From: Siphonodentalium dalli
Lineage: Eukaryota; Mollusca; Scaphopoda; Gadilida; Siphonodentaliidae
Reading direction: 5' to 3'
Assembly: GCA_032622095.1 (NCBI GenBank)
Contig: CP136063.1
Location: 272,299,426 to 272,363,425, forward strand
DNA length: 64,000 bases
In this document: positions 12,281-23,601 of the stretch, piece by piece
Position numbering within the stretch: position 1 is the stretch's first letter
Layout of the letters: each line of letters begins with the position of its first letter
Notes under the pieces: model-generated
Databases searched by the model: none
What the model saw: only the letters and a program-made list of their open reading frames with translations
Told to the model about the DNA's origin: nothing
Position numbers and translations under genes: made by a program

Positions 12281-12870
12281 ATTGCTAGTATTATTCCTGA
12301 TATGTAACCAGCAAAGAACGTCCATTGTTAGTCTTATTCGTTGTATGCTACAAATAAGGAGCGTTTATTGCTAGTCTTAATCCTGGTATGTAACCAACAA
12401 AGAACGTCCATTGTTAGTCTTATTCATGGTATATTAAAAATAAAGAGCGTTCATTGCTAGTCTTATTTCTGGTATGTAACCAACAAAGAACGTCAATTGT
12501 TAGTCTTATTCAGTGTATGTTACAAATAAAGAGCGTTCATTGATAGTCTTATTCCTGCTATGTAACCAACAAAGAACGTCCACTGTTAGTCTTACTCCTG
12601 GTATGTTACAAATAAAGAGCGTTCATTGTTAGTCTTACTCCTGGTATGTTGCAAATAAAGAGCGTTCATTGCTAGTCTTATTCCTGGATTCTAACCAACA
12701 AAGAACGTCCATTGTTAGTCTTATTCATGGTATGTTACAAATAAAGAGAGTTCATTGCTAGTCTTATTCCTGGTATGTAACCAACACAGAACGTCCATTG
12801 TTAGTCTTATTCATGGTATGTTACAAATAAAGAGCGTTCATTGCTAGTCTTATTCCTGGTATGTTACAAA
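12281..12870 (+). repeat. A/B dimer run left of island 2
   Basis: 43-bp A and B monomers alternate again on the left side of the unit boundary. Landmarks include CTGGATTCTAACCAAC and CCAACACAGAACGTCC. Homologous runs lie near 20220-20760, 26236-26800 and 55722-56300. A/B dimers therefore lie on both sides of each island, separated from it on the left by roughly 0.9 kb of 42/43-bp monomers. Confidence 0.7.
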
Positions 12871-13718
12871 TAAATAGCGTTCATTGTTAGTCTACTCCGG
12901 GTATGTTACAAATAAAGAACGCTCATTGTTAGTCTATTCCTGGTATGTTACAAATAAAGAACGCTCATTGTTAGTCTATTCCTGGCATGTTACAAATAAA
13001 GAGCGTTCATTGCTAGTCTTATTCCTGGTATATAACGAACAAAGAGCGTTCATTGTTAGTCTTACTCCTGGTATGTTACGAATAAATAGCGTTCATTGTT
13101 AGTCTATTACTGGTATGTTACAAATAAAGTGCGTTCATTGCTAGTCTTATTCCTGGTAGTCTTATTCCTGGTATGTTACAAATAAAGAACGCTCATTGTT
13201 AGTCTATTCCTGGTATGTTACAAATAAAGAACGTCCATTGTTAGTCTTAATCCTGGTATGTTACAAATAAAGAACGTTCATTGCTAGTCTTATTCCTGGT
13301 ATGTTACAAATAAGGAACGTCCATTGTTAGTATATTCCTGGTATGTTACAAATAAAGAGCATTCATTGTTAGTCTTACTCCTGGTATGTTACAAATAAAG
13401 AGCGCTCATTGTTAGTCTTATTCCTGGTATGTTACAAATAAAGAGCGTTCATTGTTAGTCTTATTCCTGGTATGTTACAAATAAAGAGCGTTCATTGTTA
13501 GTTTATTCCTGGTATGTTACAAATAAGGAACGCCCATTGTTAGTCTTATTCCTGGTGTGTTACAAATAAAGAGCATTCATTGTTAGTCTTATTCCTGGTA
13601 TGTTACAAATAAAGAGCGTTCATTGTTAGTTTATTCCTGGTATGTTATAAATAAGGAACGCCCATTGTTAGTCTTATTCCTGGTATGTTACAAATAGAGA
13701 GCGTTCATTGTTAGTCTA

Positions 13719-14084
13719 ATCTGCAAGGCCAGTGTCTAGTTGAAACATTCAAAAACATATATTCTTGAACTTTATTAACGCATGCCAAACTACTAGTGTT
13801 AGCGCTGCCACTTGACAAATTTGCTGATGGCAAAAATAATTCAAATTTGGCAAAAACAAAATTCCCGGTGAAATTAAGCCTCTGCGTGGTCTTTCCTCCA
13901 CCCGTAAAATTGACAACGTCGTGTGTGTCCTTGCGGCTGGAACGACGATAAACCCTAACAAACAAACATAGCAAATCCTCTTGTGATGCGCCCTTCTGAT
14001 AAGGCAACCCTTCTATCGTGTTATTGTTTGATTATTGGTGTATTATGTGGTGATAAACTAGAGATGCGAATATAATTATTAACT
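13719..14084. other. Unit-boundary island, copy 2 (366 bp)
   Basis: This is the same island as at 1047-1420, but with two CAAA units instead of four near 13958. That 8-bp difference shifts any minus-strand reading frame crossing it, which argues against coding. Flanking satellite and junctions are the same as in copy 1. Confidence 0.9.
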
Positions 14085-14461
14085 ACTCATGGAATGTTAC
14101 AAATAAAGAGCGTTCATTGCTAGTATTATTCCTGGTATGTAACCAAAAAAGAACGTCCATTGTTAGTCTTATGCATTGTATGCTACAAGTAAGGAACGTT
14201 CATTGCTAGTCTTAATCCTGGTATGGAACCAACAAAGAACGTCCATTGTTAGTCTTATTCATTGTATGTTACAAATAAAGAGCGTTCCTTGCTAGTCTTA
14301 TTCCTGGTATGTAATCAACAAAGAATGTCCACTGCTAGTCTTACTCCTGGTAGGCTACAAATAAAAAGCGTTCATTGTTATTCTTACTCCTGGTATGTTA
14401 CAAATAAAGAGCGTCCATTGCTAGTCTTATTCCTGGAATGTAACCAACAAAGAACGTCCAT
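14085..14461 (+). repeat. Alternating A/B dimer run right of island 2 (truncated)
   Basis: This is the same dimer run as after island 1, cut short by the 832-bp island. A private change reads GTAGGCTACAAAT near 14350, shared with 21365, 37129 and 50850 but not with the runs after islands 1 and 3-5. Confidence 0.8.
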
Positions 14462-14598
14462 AAATAATAAGTGAATGGAGCAGAGCTCAATTTAAAAAAA
14501 CAAAAGTGTTTTAAATAAAATATACATATTTTTATTATCTCAAGACACATGGCGGTTTGCACTCATAAATACATATGATAAATAATCACTTTTTAATT

Positions 14599-14614
14599 GT
14601 TACCGATAACGAAC
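14599..14614 (+). repeat. Second short monomer-like relic in the island
   Basis: GTTACCGATAACGAAC differs at two positions from the array variant GTTACCAATAAAGAAC. One of the two differences (AACGAAC) itself occurs elsewhere in the array. It lies 114 bp from the other relic, which is not a whole number of monomers. Confidence 0.3.
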
Positions 14615-14708
14615 TGGTGTGTACTTACACGAACAACCTTTCTGCGGGCATTATATGTGTCAGGAAGAAGCATTTAATTCATACAAAATTTAACGTTTAA
14701 CACGCGGT

Positions 14709-14735
14709 GTTTGTTCATAAGAAAGAGCGTTTATT
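14709..14735 (+). repeat. Monomer-like relic inside the single-copy island
   Basis: Aligned to the monomer segment GTATGTTACA plus AATAAAGAGCGTTTATT, about 22 of 27 positions agree, with AAAGAGCGTTTATT exact. It is isolated, and neighbouring sequence on either side does not continue the repeat. It may be a decayed monomer or chance in A+T-rich DNA. Confidence 0.45.
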
Positions 14736-17288
14736 AAAATGAAAACGTTTATCAAATGGCTGTGACCATGGATATTAGTTTGCAGAGCTAGCATATGAAG
14801 CCGGTATATCAATGGTTCGTTTTATTTGTCAATATATCGCATACCTCATTTCGGCCAATTTGGCCGGTTACTTCATGTGACTTTTTCATCTGACGTGTGT
14901 GTCGGATAATTGATCTGGAGGATAAACGGCATCCCCCACTGTGTGGTGTCATCATCCGAGTCTTTAATGTCGTTAATGATAATATGTCATTCGTGACCAC
15001 ATTGTCACATAACACATGAGCACATATATAGTACATTACATAAACATGATATGTGAATTAAACATATGAACATATAAACAGGAAATACACATAGATAAAT
15101 GTAGTTTGTATAACACATACAAAGCTAAACCTAGAAATCAGAAGAATATAGGAGATAACTATTTGACCCCTGCTGCGCTCTGTGCCAAATCATCAGGTTG
15201 ACGCATCTCTGAATCGGCGCCGTTTTCATGAGTGAGATGGATATCTCATTACCCGCGTTGTGATGTCACTATCGAATATTCCGACTAGAGTGCTAGTCAC
15301 CTCCTGGTAAATAACCAATAATGAGCGTTCATTGTTAGTCTATTCCTGGTATGTTACAATAAAGATCATTCATTGTTAGTCGTATTCCTGGTATGTTACA
15401 AATAAAGAGCGTTCATTGTTAGTCTATTCCTGGTATGTTACAAATAAAGAGCGTTTATTGTTAGTCTATTTCTGGTATGTAGCCAACAAAGAACTTTCAT
15501 TGTTAGTCTTATTCCTAGTATGTTACACATTAAGAGCGTTCATTGTTAGTCTATTCATTGTTTGTTACCAATAAAGACCGTTCATTGTTAGTCTTAGTCA
15601 TGTTATGTTAGAAATAAAGATTGTCTCTTGTTAGTATATTCATGGTATGTTACAAATAAAGATAGTTCATTGTTAGTCTTATTCCTGGTATGTTACAAAT
15701 CAAGAGCGTTCATTGTTAGTCTTACACATTGTATGTTAAAAATAAAGAGCGTTCATTGTTAGTCTATTCCTGGATTGTTATAAATAAATAACGCTCATTG
15801 TTATATAGTCTATTCTTGGTATGTTTCAAATAAAGAGCGTTCATTGTTAGTCTATTCCTGGTATGTTACAAATAAAGAGCATTCATTGTTATTCTATTCC
15901 TGGTATGTTACAAATAACGAGCGTTCATTGCTAGTCTATTCCCGTTATGTTACAAATAAAGAGCGTTCATTGTTAGACTATTACTGGTATGTTACACATA
16001 AAGAGCGTTCATTGTTTGTATTATTCCTGGTATGTTACAAATAAAGAACGCTCACTGTTAGTCTATTCCTGGTATGTTACAAATAAAGAACGTTCATTTT
16101 TAGTCTATCCCTGGTATGTTACAATAAAGAGCGTCATTGTTAGTCTATTCCTGGTATGTTACAAATAAAGAGCGTTCATTGTTAGTCTATTCATGGTATG
16201 TTACAAATAAAGAACGTCCATTGTTATTCTTATTCATGGTATGTTACAAATAAAGAGCGTTCATTGTTAGTCTTATTCCTGGTATGATACACATAAAAAG
16301 CGTTCATTGTTAGTCTACTCATTGTATGTTACCAATAAAGACCGTTCAGTGTTAGTCTTAGTCATGGTATGTTACAAATTAAGAGCGTTCATTGTTAGTA
16401 TATTCATGGTATGTTACAAATAAAGATCGTTCATTGTTAGTCATATTCCTGGTATGTTACAAATAAAGAGCGTTCAATGTTAGTCTTACTCATTGTATGT
16501 TAAAAATAAAGACCGTTCATTGTTAGTCTTAGTCATGGTATGTTAGAAATAAAGAGCTTTCCTTGTTAGTATATTCATTGTATGTTACAAATAAAGATCG
16601 TTCATTGTTAGTCTTATTCCTGGTATGTTACACATAAAGAGCGTTCATTGTTAGTCTACTCATTGTATGTTACCAATAAAGACTGTTCAGTGTTAGTCTT
16701 AGTCATGGTATGTTACAAATAAAGAACGCTCATTGTTAGTCTTATTCCTGGTATGTTACAAATAACGAACTCTCATTGTTAGTCTTATTCCTGGTATGTT
16801 ACTAATAAAGAGCGTTCATTGTTAGTCTAGTCCTTGTATGTTACAAATAAAGAACGCTCATTGATAGTCTTACTCCTGGTATGTAACCAACAAAGAACGT
16901 CCATTGTTAGTCTTATTCATGGTATGTTACAAATAAAGAGCGTTCACTGTTAATATACTCCTGGTATATAACTAACAAAGAACGTCTATTGTTGGTATAT
17001 TCCTGGTATGTTACAAATAAAGCGCGTTCATAGTTAGTCTTACTCATGGTATGGTACAAATAAAGAGCGTTCATTGCTAGTATTATTCCTGGTATGTAAC
17101 CAGCAAAGAACGTCCATTGTTAGTCTTATTCATGGTATGTTACAAATAAAGAGCGTTCATTGCTAGTCTTATTCCTGGTATGTAACCAACAAAGAACGTC
17201 CATTGTTAGTCTTATTCATGGTATGTTACACATAAAGAGCGTTCATTGCTAGTCTTATTCCTGGTATGTTACAAATAAAGAGCGTTCA

Positions 17289-17750
17289 TTGTTAGTCTAT
17301 TCCTGGTATGTTACAAATAAAGAACGCTCATTGTTAGTCTATTCCTGGTAAGTTACAAATAAAGAACGCTCATTGCTAGTCTATTCCTGGTATGTTACAA
17401 ATAAAGAGCGTTCATTGTTAGTCTATTCCTGGTATGTTACAAATAAAGAACGCTCATTGTTCGTCTATTCCTGGTATGTTACAAATAAAGAGGGTTCATC
17501 GTTAGTCTATTCCTGGTTTGTTACAAATAAAGAACGCTCATTGTTAGTCTATTACTGGTATGTTACAAATAAAGAGCGTTCATCGTTAGTCTATTCCTGG
17601 TATGTTACAAATAAAGAACGCTCATCGTTTGTCTATTCCTGGTATGTTACAAATAAAGAACACTCATTGTTAGTCTATTCCTGGTATGTTATAAATAAAG
17701 AGTGTTCATTGTTAGTCAATTCCTGATATATTACACATAAAGAACGCTCA
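17289..17750 (+). repeat. Run of eleven 42-bp monomers
   Basis: Unit 2, right of the single-copy island. One monomer begins TTGCTAGTC instead of TTGTTAGTC (17373). Confidence 0.85.
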
Positions 17751-20700
17751 TAGTTAGTCTTACTCCTGGTATGTTACATATAAAGAACGCACATTGTTAG
17801 TCTTACTCCTGGTATGTTACAAATAAAGAGCGTTCATTGCTAGTCTATTCCTGTTATGTTACAAATAAAGAGCGTACATTGTTAGACTATTCATGGTATG
17901 TTACACATAAGGAGCGTTCATTGTTAGTCTTACTCCTGGTATGTTACAAATAAAGAAAGCTCATTGTTAGTCTATTCCTGGTATGTTACAAATAAAGAGC
18001 GTTCGATGTTAGTCCTACTCATTGTATGTTAAAAATAAAGACCGTTCATTGTTAGTCTTAGTCATGGTATGTTAGAAATAAAGAGCGCTCATTGTTAGTC
18101 TATTCCTGGTATGTTATAAATACAGAGCGTTCATTGTTAGTCTTACTCCTGGTATGTTACCAATAAAGAACGCTCATTGTTAGTCTATTCATGGTATGTT
18201 GCAAATAAAGAGCGTTCATTGTTAGTCTATTCCTGGTATGTTACAAATAAAGAACGCTCATTGTTAGTCTTATTCCTGGTATGTTACAAATAAAGAGCGT
18301 TCATTGTTCGTCTATTCATGGTATGTAGCCAACAAAGAACGTCCATTGTTAGTCTTATTCATGGTATGTTACAAATAAAGAGCGTTCACTGTTAGTCACC
18401 TCCTGGTAAATAACCAATAATGAGCGTTCATTGTTAGTCTATTCCTGGTATGTTACAAATAAAGATCATTCATTGTTAGTCGTATTCCTGGTATGTTACA
18501 AATAAAGAGCGTTCATTGTTAGTCTATTCCTGGTATGTTACAAATAAAGAGCGTTTAGTGTTAGTCTATTCCTGGTATGTAGCCAACAAAGAACTTTCAT
18601 TGTTAGTTTTATTCCTAGTATGTTACACATTAAGAGCGTTCATTGTTAGTCTATTCATTGTTTGTTACCAATAAAGACCGTTCATTGTTAGTCTTAGTCA
18701 TGTTATGTTACAAATAAAGATTGTCTCTTGTTAGTATATTCATGGTATGTTACAAATAAAGATAGTTCATTGTTAGTCTTATTCCTGGTATGTTACAAAT
18801 CAAGAGCGTTCATTGTTAGTCTTACACATTGTATGTTGAAAATAAAGAGCGTTCATTGTTAGTCTATTCCTGGTTTGTTACAAATAAATAACGCTCATTG
18901 TTATATAGTCTATTCTTGGTATGTTTCAAATAAAGAGCGTTCATTGTTAGTCTATTCCTGGTATGTTACAAATAAAGAGCATTCATTGTTATTCTATTCC
19001 TGGTTTGTTACAAATAACGAGCGTTCATTGCTAGTCTATTCCCGTTATGTTACAAATAAAGAGCGTTCATTGTTAGACTATTAATGGTATGTTACACATA
19101 AAGATAGTTCATTGTTTGTATTATTCCTGGTATGTTACAAATAAAGAACGCTCATTGTTAGTCTATTCCTGGTATGTTACAAATAAAGAACGTTCATTTT
19201 TAGTCTATCCCTGGTATGTTACAATAAAGAGCGTCATTGTTAGTCTATTCCTGGTATGTTACAAATAAAGAGAGTTCATTGTTAGTCTATTCCTGGTATG
19301 TTACAATTAAAGAGCGTTCATTGTTAGTCTATTCATGGTATGTTACAAATAAAGAACGTCCATTGTTATTCTTATTCATGGTATGTTACAAATAAAGAGC
19401 GTTCATTGTTATTCTTATTCCTGGTATGATACACATAAAAAGCGTTCATTGTTAGTCTACTCATTGTATGTTACCAATAAAGACCGTTCATTGTTAGTCT
19501 TAGTCATGGTATGTTACAAATTAAGAGCGTTCATTGTTAGTATATTCATGGTATGTTACAAATAAAGATCGTTCATTGTTAGTCTTATTCCTGGTATGTT
19601 ACAAATAAAGAGCGTTCAATGTTAGTCTTACTCATTGTATGTTAAAAATAAAGACCGTTCATTGTTAGTCTTAGTCATGGTATGTTAGAAATAAAGAGCT
19701 TTCCTTGTTAGTATATTCATTGTATGTTACAAATAAAGATCGTTCATTGTTAGTCTTATTCCTGGTATGTTACACATAAAGAGCGTTCATTGTTAGTCTA
19801 CTCATTGTATGTTACCAATAAATACTGTTCATTGTTAGTCTTAGTCATGGTATGTTACAAATAAAGAACGCTCATTGTTAGTCTTATTCCTGGTATGTTA
19901 CAAATAACGAACGCTCATTGTTAGTCTTATTCCTGGTATGTTACTAATAAAGAGCGTTCATTGTTAGTCTAGTCCTTGTATGTTACAAATAAAGAACGCT
20001 CATTGATAGTCTTACTCCTGGTATGTAACCAACAAAGAACGTCCATTGTTAGTCTTATTCATGGTATGTTACAAATAAAGAGCGTTCACTGTTAATCTAT
20101 TCCTGGTATATAACTAACAAAGAACGTCTATTGTTGGTATATTCCTGGTATGTTACAAATAAAGCGCGTTCATAGTTAGTCTTACTCATGGTATGGTACA
20201 AATAAAGAGCGTTCATTGCTAGTATTATTCCTGATATGTAACCAGCAAAGAACGTCCATTGTTAGTCTTATTCGTTGTATGCTACAAATAAGGAGCGTTT
20301 ATTGCTAGTCTTAATCCTGGTATGTAACCAACAAAGAACGTCCATTGTTAGTCTTATTCATGGTATGTTAAAAATAAAGAGCGTTCATTGCTAGTCTTAT
20401 TTCTGGTATGTAACCAACAAAGAACGTCAATTGTTAGTCTTATTCATTGTATGTTACAAATAAAGAGCGTTCATTGATAGTCTTATTCCTGCTATGTAAC
20501 CAACAAAGAACGTCCACTGTTAGTCTTACTCCTGGTATGTTACAAATAAAGAGCGTTCATTGTTAGTCTTACTCCTGGTATGTTGCAAATAAAGAGCGTT
20601 CATTGCTAGTCTTATTCCTGGATTCTAACCAACAAAGAACGTCCATTGTTAGTCTTATTCATGGTATGTTACAAATAAAGAGAGTTCATTGCTAGTCTTA

Positions 20701-23139
20701 TTCCTGGTATGTAACCAACACAGAACGTCCATTGCTAGTCTTATTCCTGGTATATAACGAACAAAGAGCGTTCATTGTTAGTCTTACTCCTGGTATGTTA
20801 CGAATAAATAGCGTTCATTGTTAGTCTATTCCTGGTATGTTACAAATAAAGTGCGTTCATTGCTAGTCTTATTCCTGGTAGTCTTATTCCTGGTATGTTA
20901 CAAATAAAGAACGCTCATTGTTAGTCTATTCCTGGTATGTTACAAATAAAGAACGTCCATTGTTAGTCTTAATCCTGGTATGTTACAAATAAAGAACGTT
21001 CATTGCTAGTCTTATTCCTGGTATGTTACAAATAAGGAACGTCCATTGTTAGTATATTCCTGGTATGTTACAAATAAAGAGCATTCATTGTTAGTCTTAC
21101 TCCTGGTATGTTACAAATAAAGAGCGTTCATTGCTAGTATTATTCCTGGTATGTAACCAACAAAGAACGTCCATTGTTAGTCTTATGCATTGTATGCTAC
21201 AAGTAAGGAACGTTCATTGCTAGTCTTAATCCTGGTATGGAACCAACAAAGAACGTCCATTGTTAGTCTTATTCATTGTATGTTACAAATAAAGAGCGTT
21301 CCTTGCTAGTCTTATTCCTGGTATGTAACCAACAAAGAATGTCCACTGCTAGTCTTACTCCTGGTAGGCTACAAATAAAAAGCGTTCATTGTTATTCTTA
21401 CTCCTGGTATGTTACAAATAAAGAGCGTCCATTGCTAGTCTTATTCCTGGTATGTTACAAATAACGAACGCTCATTGTTAGTCTTATTCCTGGTATGATA
21501 CACATAAAAAGCGTTCATTGTTAGTCTACTCATTGTATGTTACTAATAAAGACCGTTCAGTGTTAGTCTTAGTCATGGTATGTTACAAATTAAGAGCGTT
21601 CATTGTTAGTATATTCATGGTATGTTACAAATAAAGATCGTTCATTGTTAGTCATATTCCTGGTATGTTACAAATAAAGAGCGTTCAATGTTAGTCTTAC
21701 TCATTGTATGTTAAAAATAAAGACCGTTCATTGTTAGTCTTAGTCATGGTATGTTAGAAATAAAGAGCTTTCCTTGTTAGTATATTCATTGTATGTTACA
21801 AATAAAGATCGTTCATTGTTAGTCTTATTCCTGGTATGTTACACATAAAGAGCGTTCATTGTTAGTCTACTCATTGTATGTTACCAATAAAGACTGTTCA
21901 TTGTTAGTCTTAGTCATGGTATGTTACAAATAAAGATCGTTCATTGTTAGTCTTATTCCTGGTATGTTACAAATAACGAACGCTCATTGTTAGTCTACTC
22001 ATTGTATGTTACCAATAAAGACTGTTCATTGTTAGTCTTAGTCATGGTATGTTACAAATAAAGAACGCTCATTGTTAGTCTTATTCCTGGTATGTTACAA
22101 ATAACGAACGCTCATTGTTAGTCTTATTCCTGGTATGATACACATAAAAAGCGTTCATTGTTAGTCTACTCATTGTATGTTACCAATAAAGACCGTTCAG
22201 TGTTAGTCTTAGTCATGGTATGTTACAAATTAAGAGCGTTCATTGTTAGTATATTCATGGTATGTTACAAATAAAGATCGTTCATTGTTAGTCATATTCC
22301 TGGTATGTTACAAATAAAGAGCGTTCAATGTTAGTCTTACTCATTGTATGTTAAAAATAAAGACCGTTCATTGTTAGTCTTAGTCATGGTATGTTAGAAA
22401 TAAAGAGCTTTCCTTGTTAGTATATTCATTGTATGTTACAAATAAAGATCGTTCATTGTTAGTCTTATTCCTGGTATGTTACACATAAAGAGCGTTCATT
22501 GTTAGTCTACTCATTGTATGTTACCAATAAAGACTGTTCATTGTTAGTCTTAGTCATGGTATGTTACAAATAAAGAACGCTCATTGTTAGTCTTATTCCT
22601 GGTATGTTACAAATAACGAACTCTCATTGTTAGTCTTATTCCTGGTATGTTACTAATAAAGAGCGTTCATTGTTAGTCTAGTCCTTGTATGTTACAAATA
22701 AAGAACGCTCATTGATAGTCTTACTCCTGGTATGTAACCAACAAAGAACGTCCATTGTTAGTCTTATTCATGGTATGTTACAAATAAAGAGCGTTCACTG
22801 TTAATATATTCCTGGTATATAACTAACAAAGAACGTCTATTGTTGGTATATTCCTGGTATGTTACAAATAAAGCGCGTTCATAGTTAGTCTTACTCATGG
22901 TATGGTACAAATAAAGAGCGTTCATTGCTAGTCTTATTCCTGGAATGTAACCAACAAAGAACGTCCATTGTTAGTCTTATTCATGGTATGTTACAAATAA
23001 AGAGCGTTCATTGCTAGTCTTATTCCTGGTATGTAACCAACAAAGAACGTCCATTGTTAGTCTTATTCATGGTATGTTACACATAAAGAGCGTTCATTGC
23101 TAGTCTTATTCCTGGTATGTTACACATAAAGAGCGTTCA

Positions 23140-23601
23140 TTGTTAGTCTATTCCTGGTATGTTACAAATAAAGAACGCTCATTGTTAGTCTATTCCTGGT
23201 AAGTTACAAATAAAGAACGCTCATTGTTAGTCTATTCCTGGTATGTTACAAATAAAGAGCGTTCATTGTTAGTCTATTCCTGGTATGTTACAAATAAAGA
23301 ACGCTCATTGTTCGTCTATTCCTGGTATGTTACAAATAAAGAGGGTTCATCGTTAGTCTATTCCTGGTTTGTTACAAATAAAGAACGCTCATTGTTAGTC
23401 TATTACTGGTATGTTACAAATAAAGAGCGTTCATCGTTAGTCTATTCCTGGTATGTTACAAATAAAGAACGCTCATCGTTTGTCTATTCCTGGTATGTTA
23501 CAAATAAAGAACACTCATTGTTAGTCTATTCCTGGTATGTTATAAAAAAAGAGTGTTCATTGTTAGTCAATTCCTGATATATTACACATAAAGAACGCTC
23601 A
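23140..23601 (+). repeat. Run of eleven 42-bp monomers
   Basis: Second run of unit 2. A private change gives TATAAAAAAAGAG near 23540, where the other copies read TATAAATAAAGAG. Confidence 0.85.

Larger units (their letters stand above)
1047..13718 (+). repeat. Higher-order unit 1 (12,672 bp)
   Basis: The unit runs from one island to the next. In order it has the island, A/B dimers to 1968, a run of 42-bp monomers (1969-2430), mixed 42/43-bp monomers, and then two large overlapping tandem duplications (2591 bp around 4168-9137, 1527 bp around 8625-11694). Mixed monomers follow, then A/B dimers from about 12281, and a closing set of 42/43-bp monomers. It holds three of the thirteen 42-bp runs. 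The stretch 2431-4167 contains only mixed monomers, including the GTTATATAGTC landmark near 3706. Confidence 0.88.
14462..15293. other. 832-bp single-copy island replacing about 1.4 kb of satellite
   Basis: This non-satellite sequence is present once. The left junction follows AAAGAACGTCCAT; the right junction precedes TAGTCACCTCC. The left two-thirds is A+T-rich with many ACATATG-like words. The right part (about 15165-15285) is richer in G+C and includes GGCGCC. Visible inverted repeats are CGGCCAA-T-TTGGCCG (14852-14866) and TGAGAT-GGAT-ATCTCA (15233-15248). Two segments look like decayed satellite monomers: 14599-14614 (GTTACCGATAACGAAC) and 14709-14735 (ending AAAGAGCGTTTATT). No terminal inverted repeats or clear target-site duplication are visible. 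The longest reading frame, 75 codons on the minus strand (14809-15036), has no recognisable motif. It could be a transposon fragment, a captured genomic segment or an old array edge. Confidence 0.85.

Noticed and set aside
14809-15036. 75-codon minus-strand frame in the single-copy island
   Set aside because: Short, no motif recognised, no start context or neighbours to support it, and open frames of this length are expected by chance in 832 bp.
14462-15293. Complete DNA transposon or Helitron
   Set aside because: No terminal inverted repeats, no clear target-site duplication, and no convincing Helitron 3' hairpin with CTRR end at the right junction; the loss of flanking satellite also argues against simple insertion.
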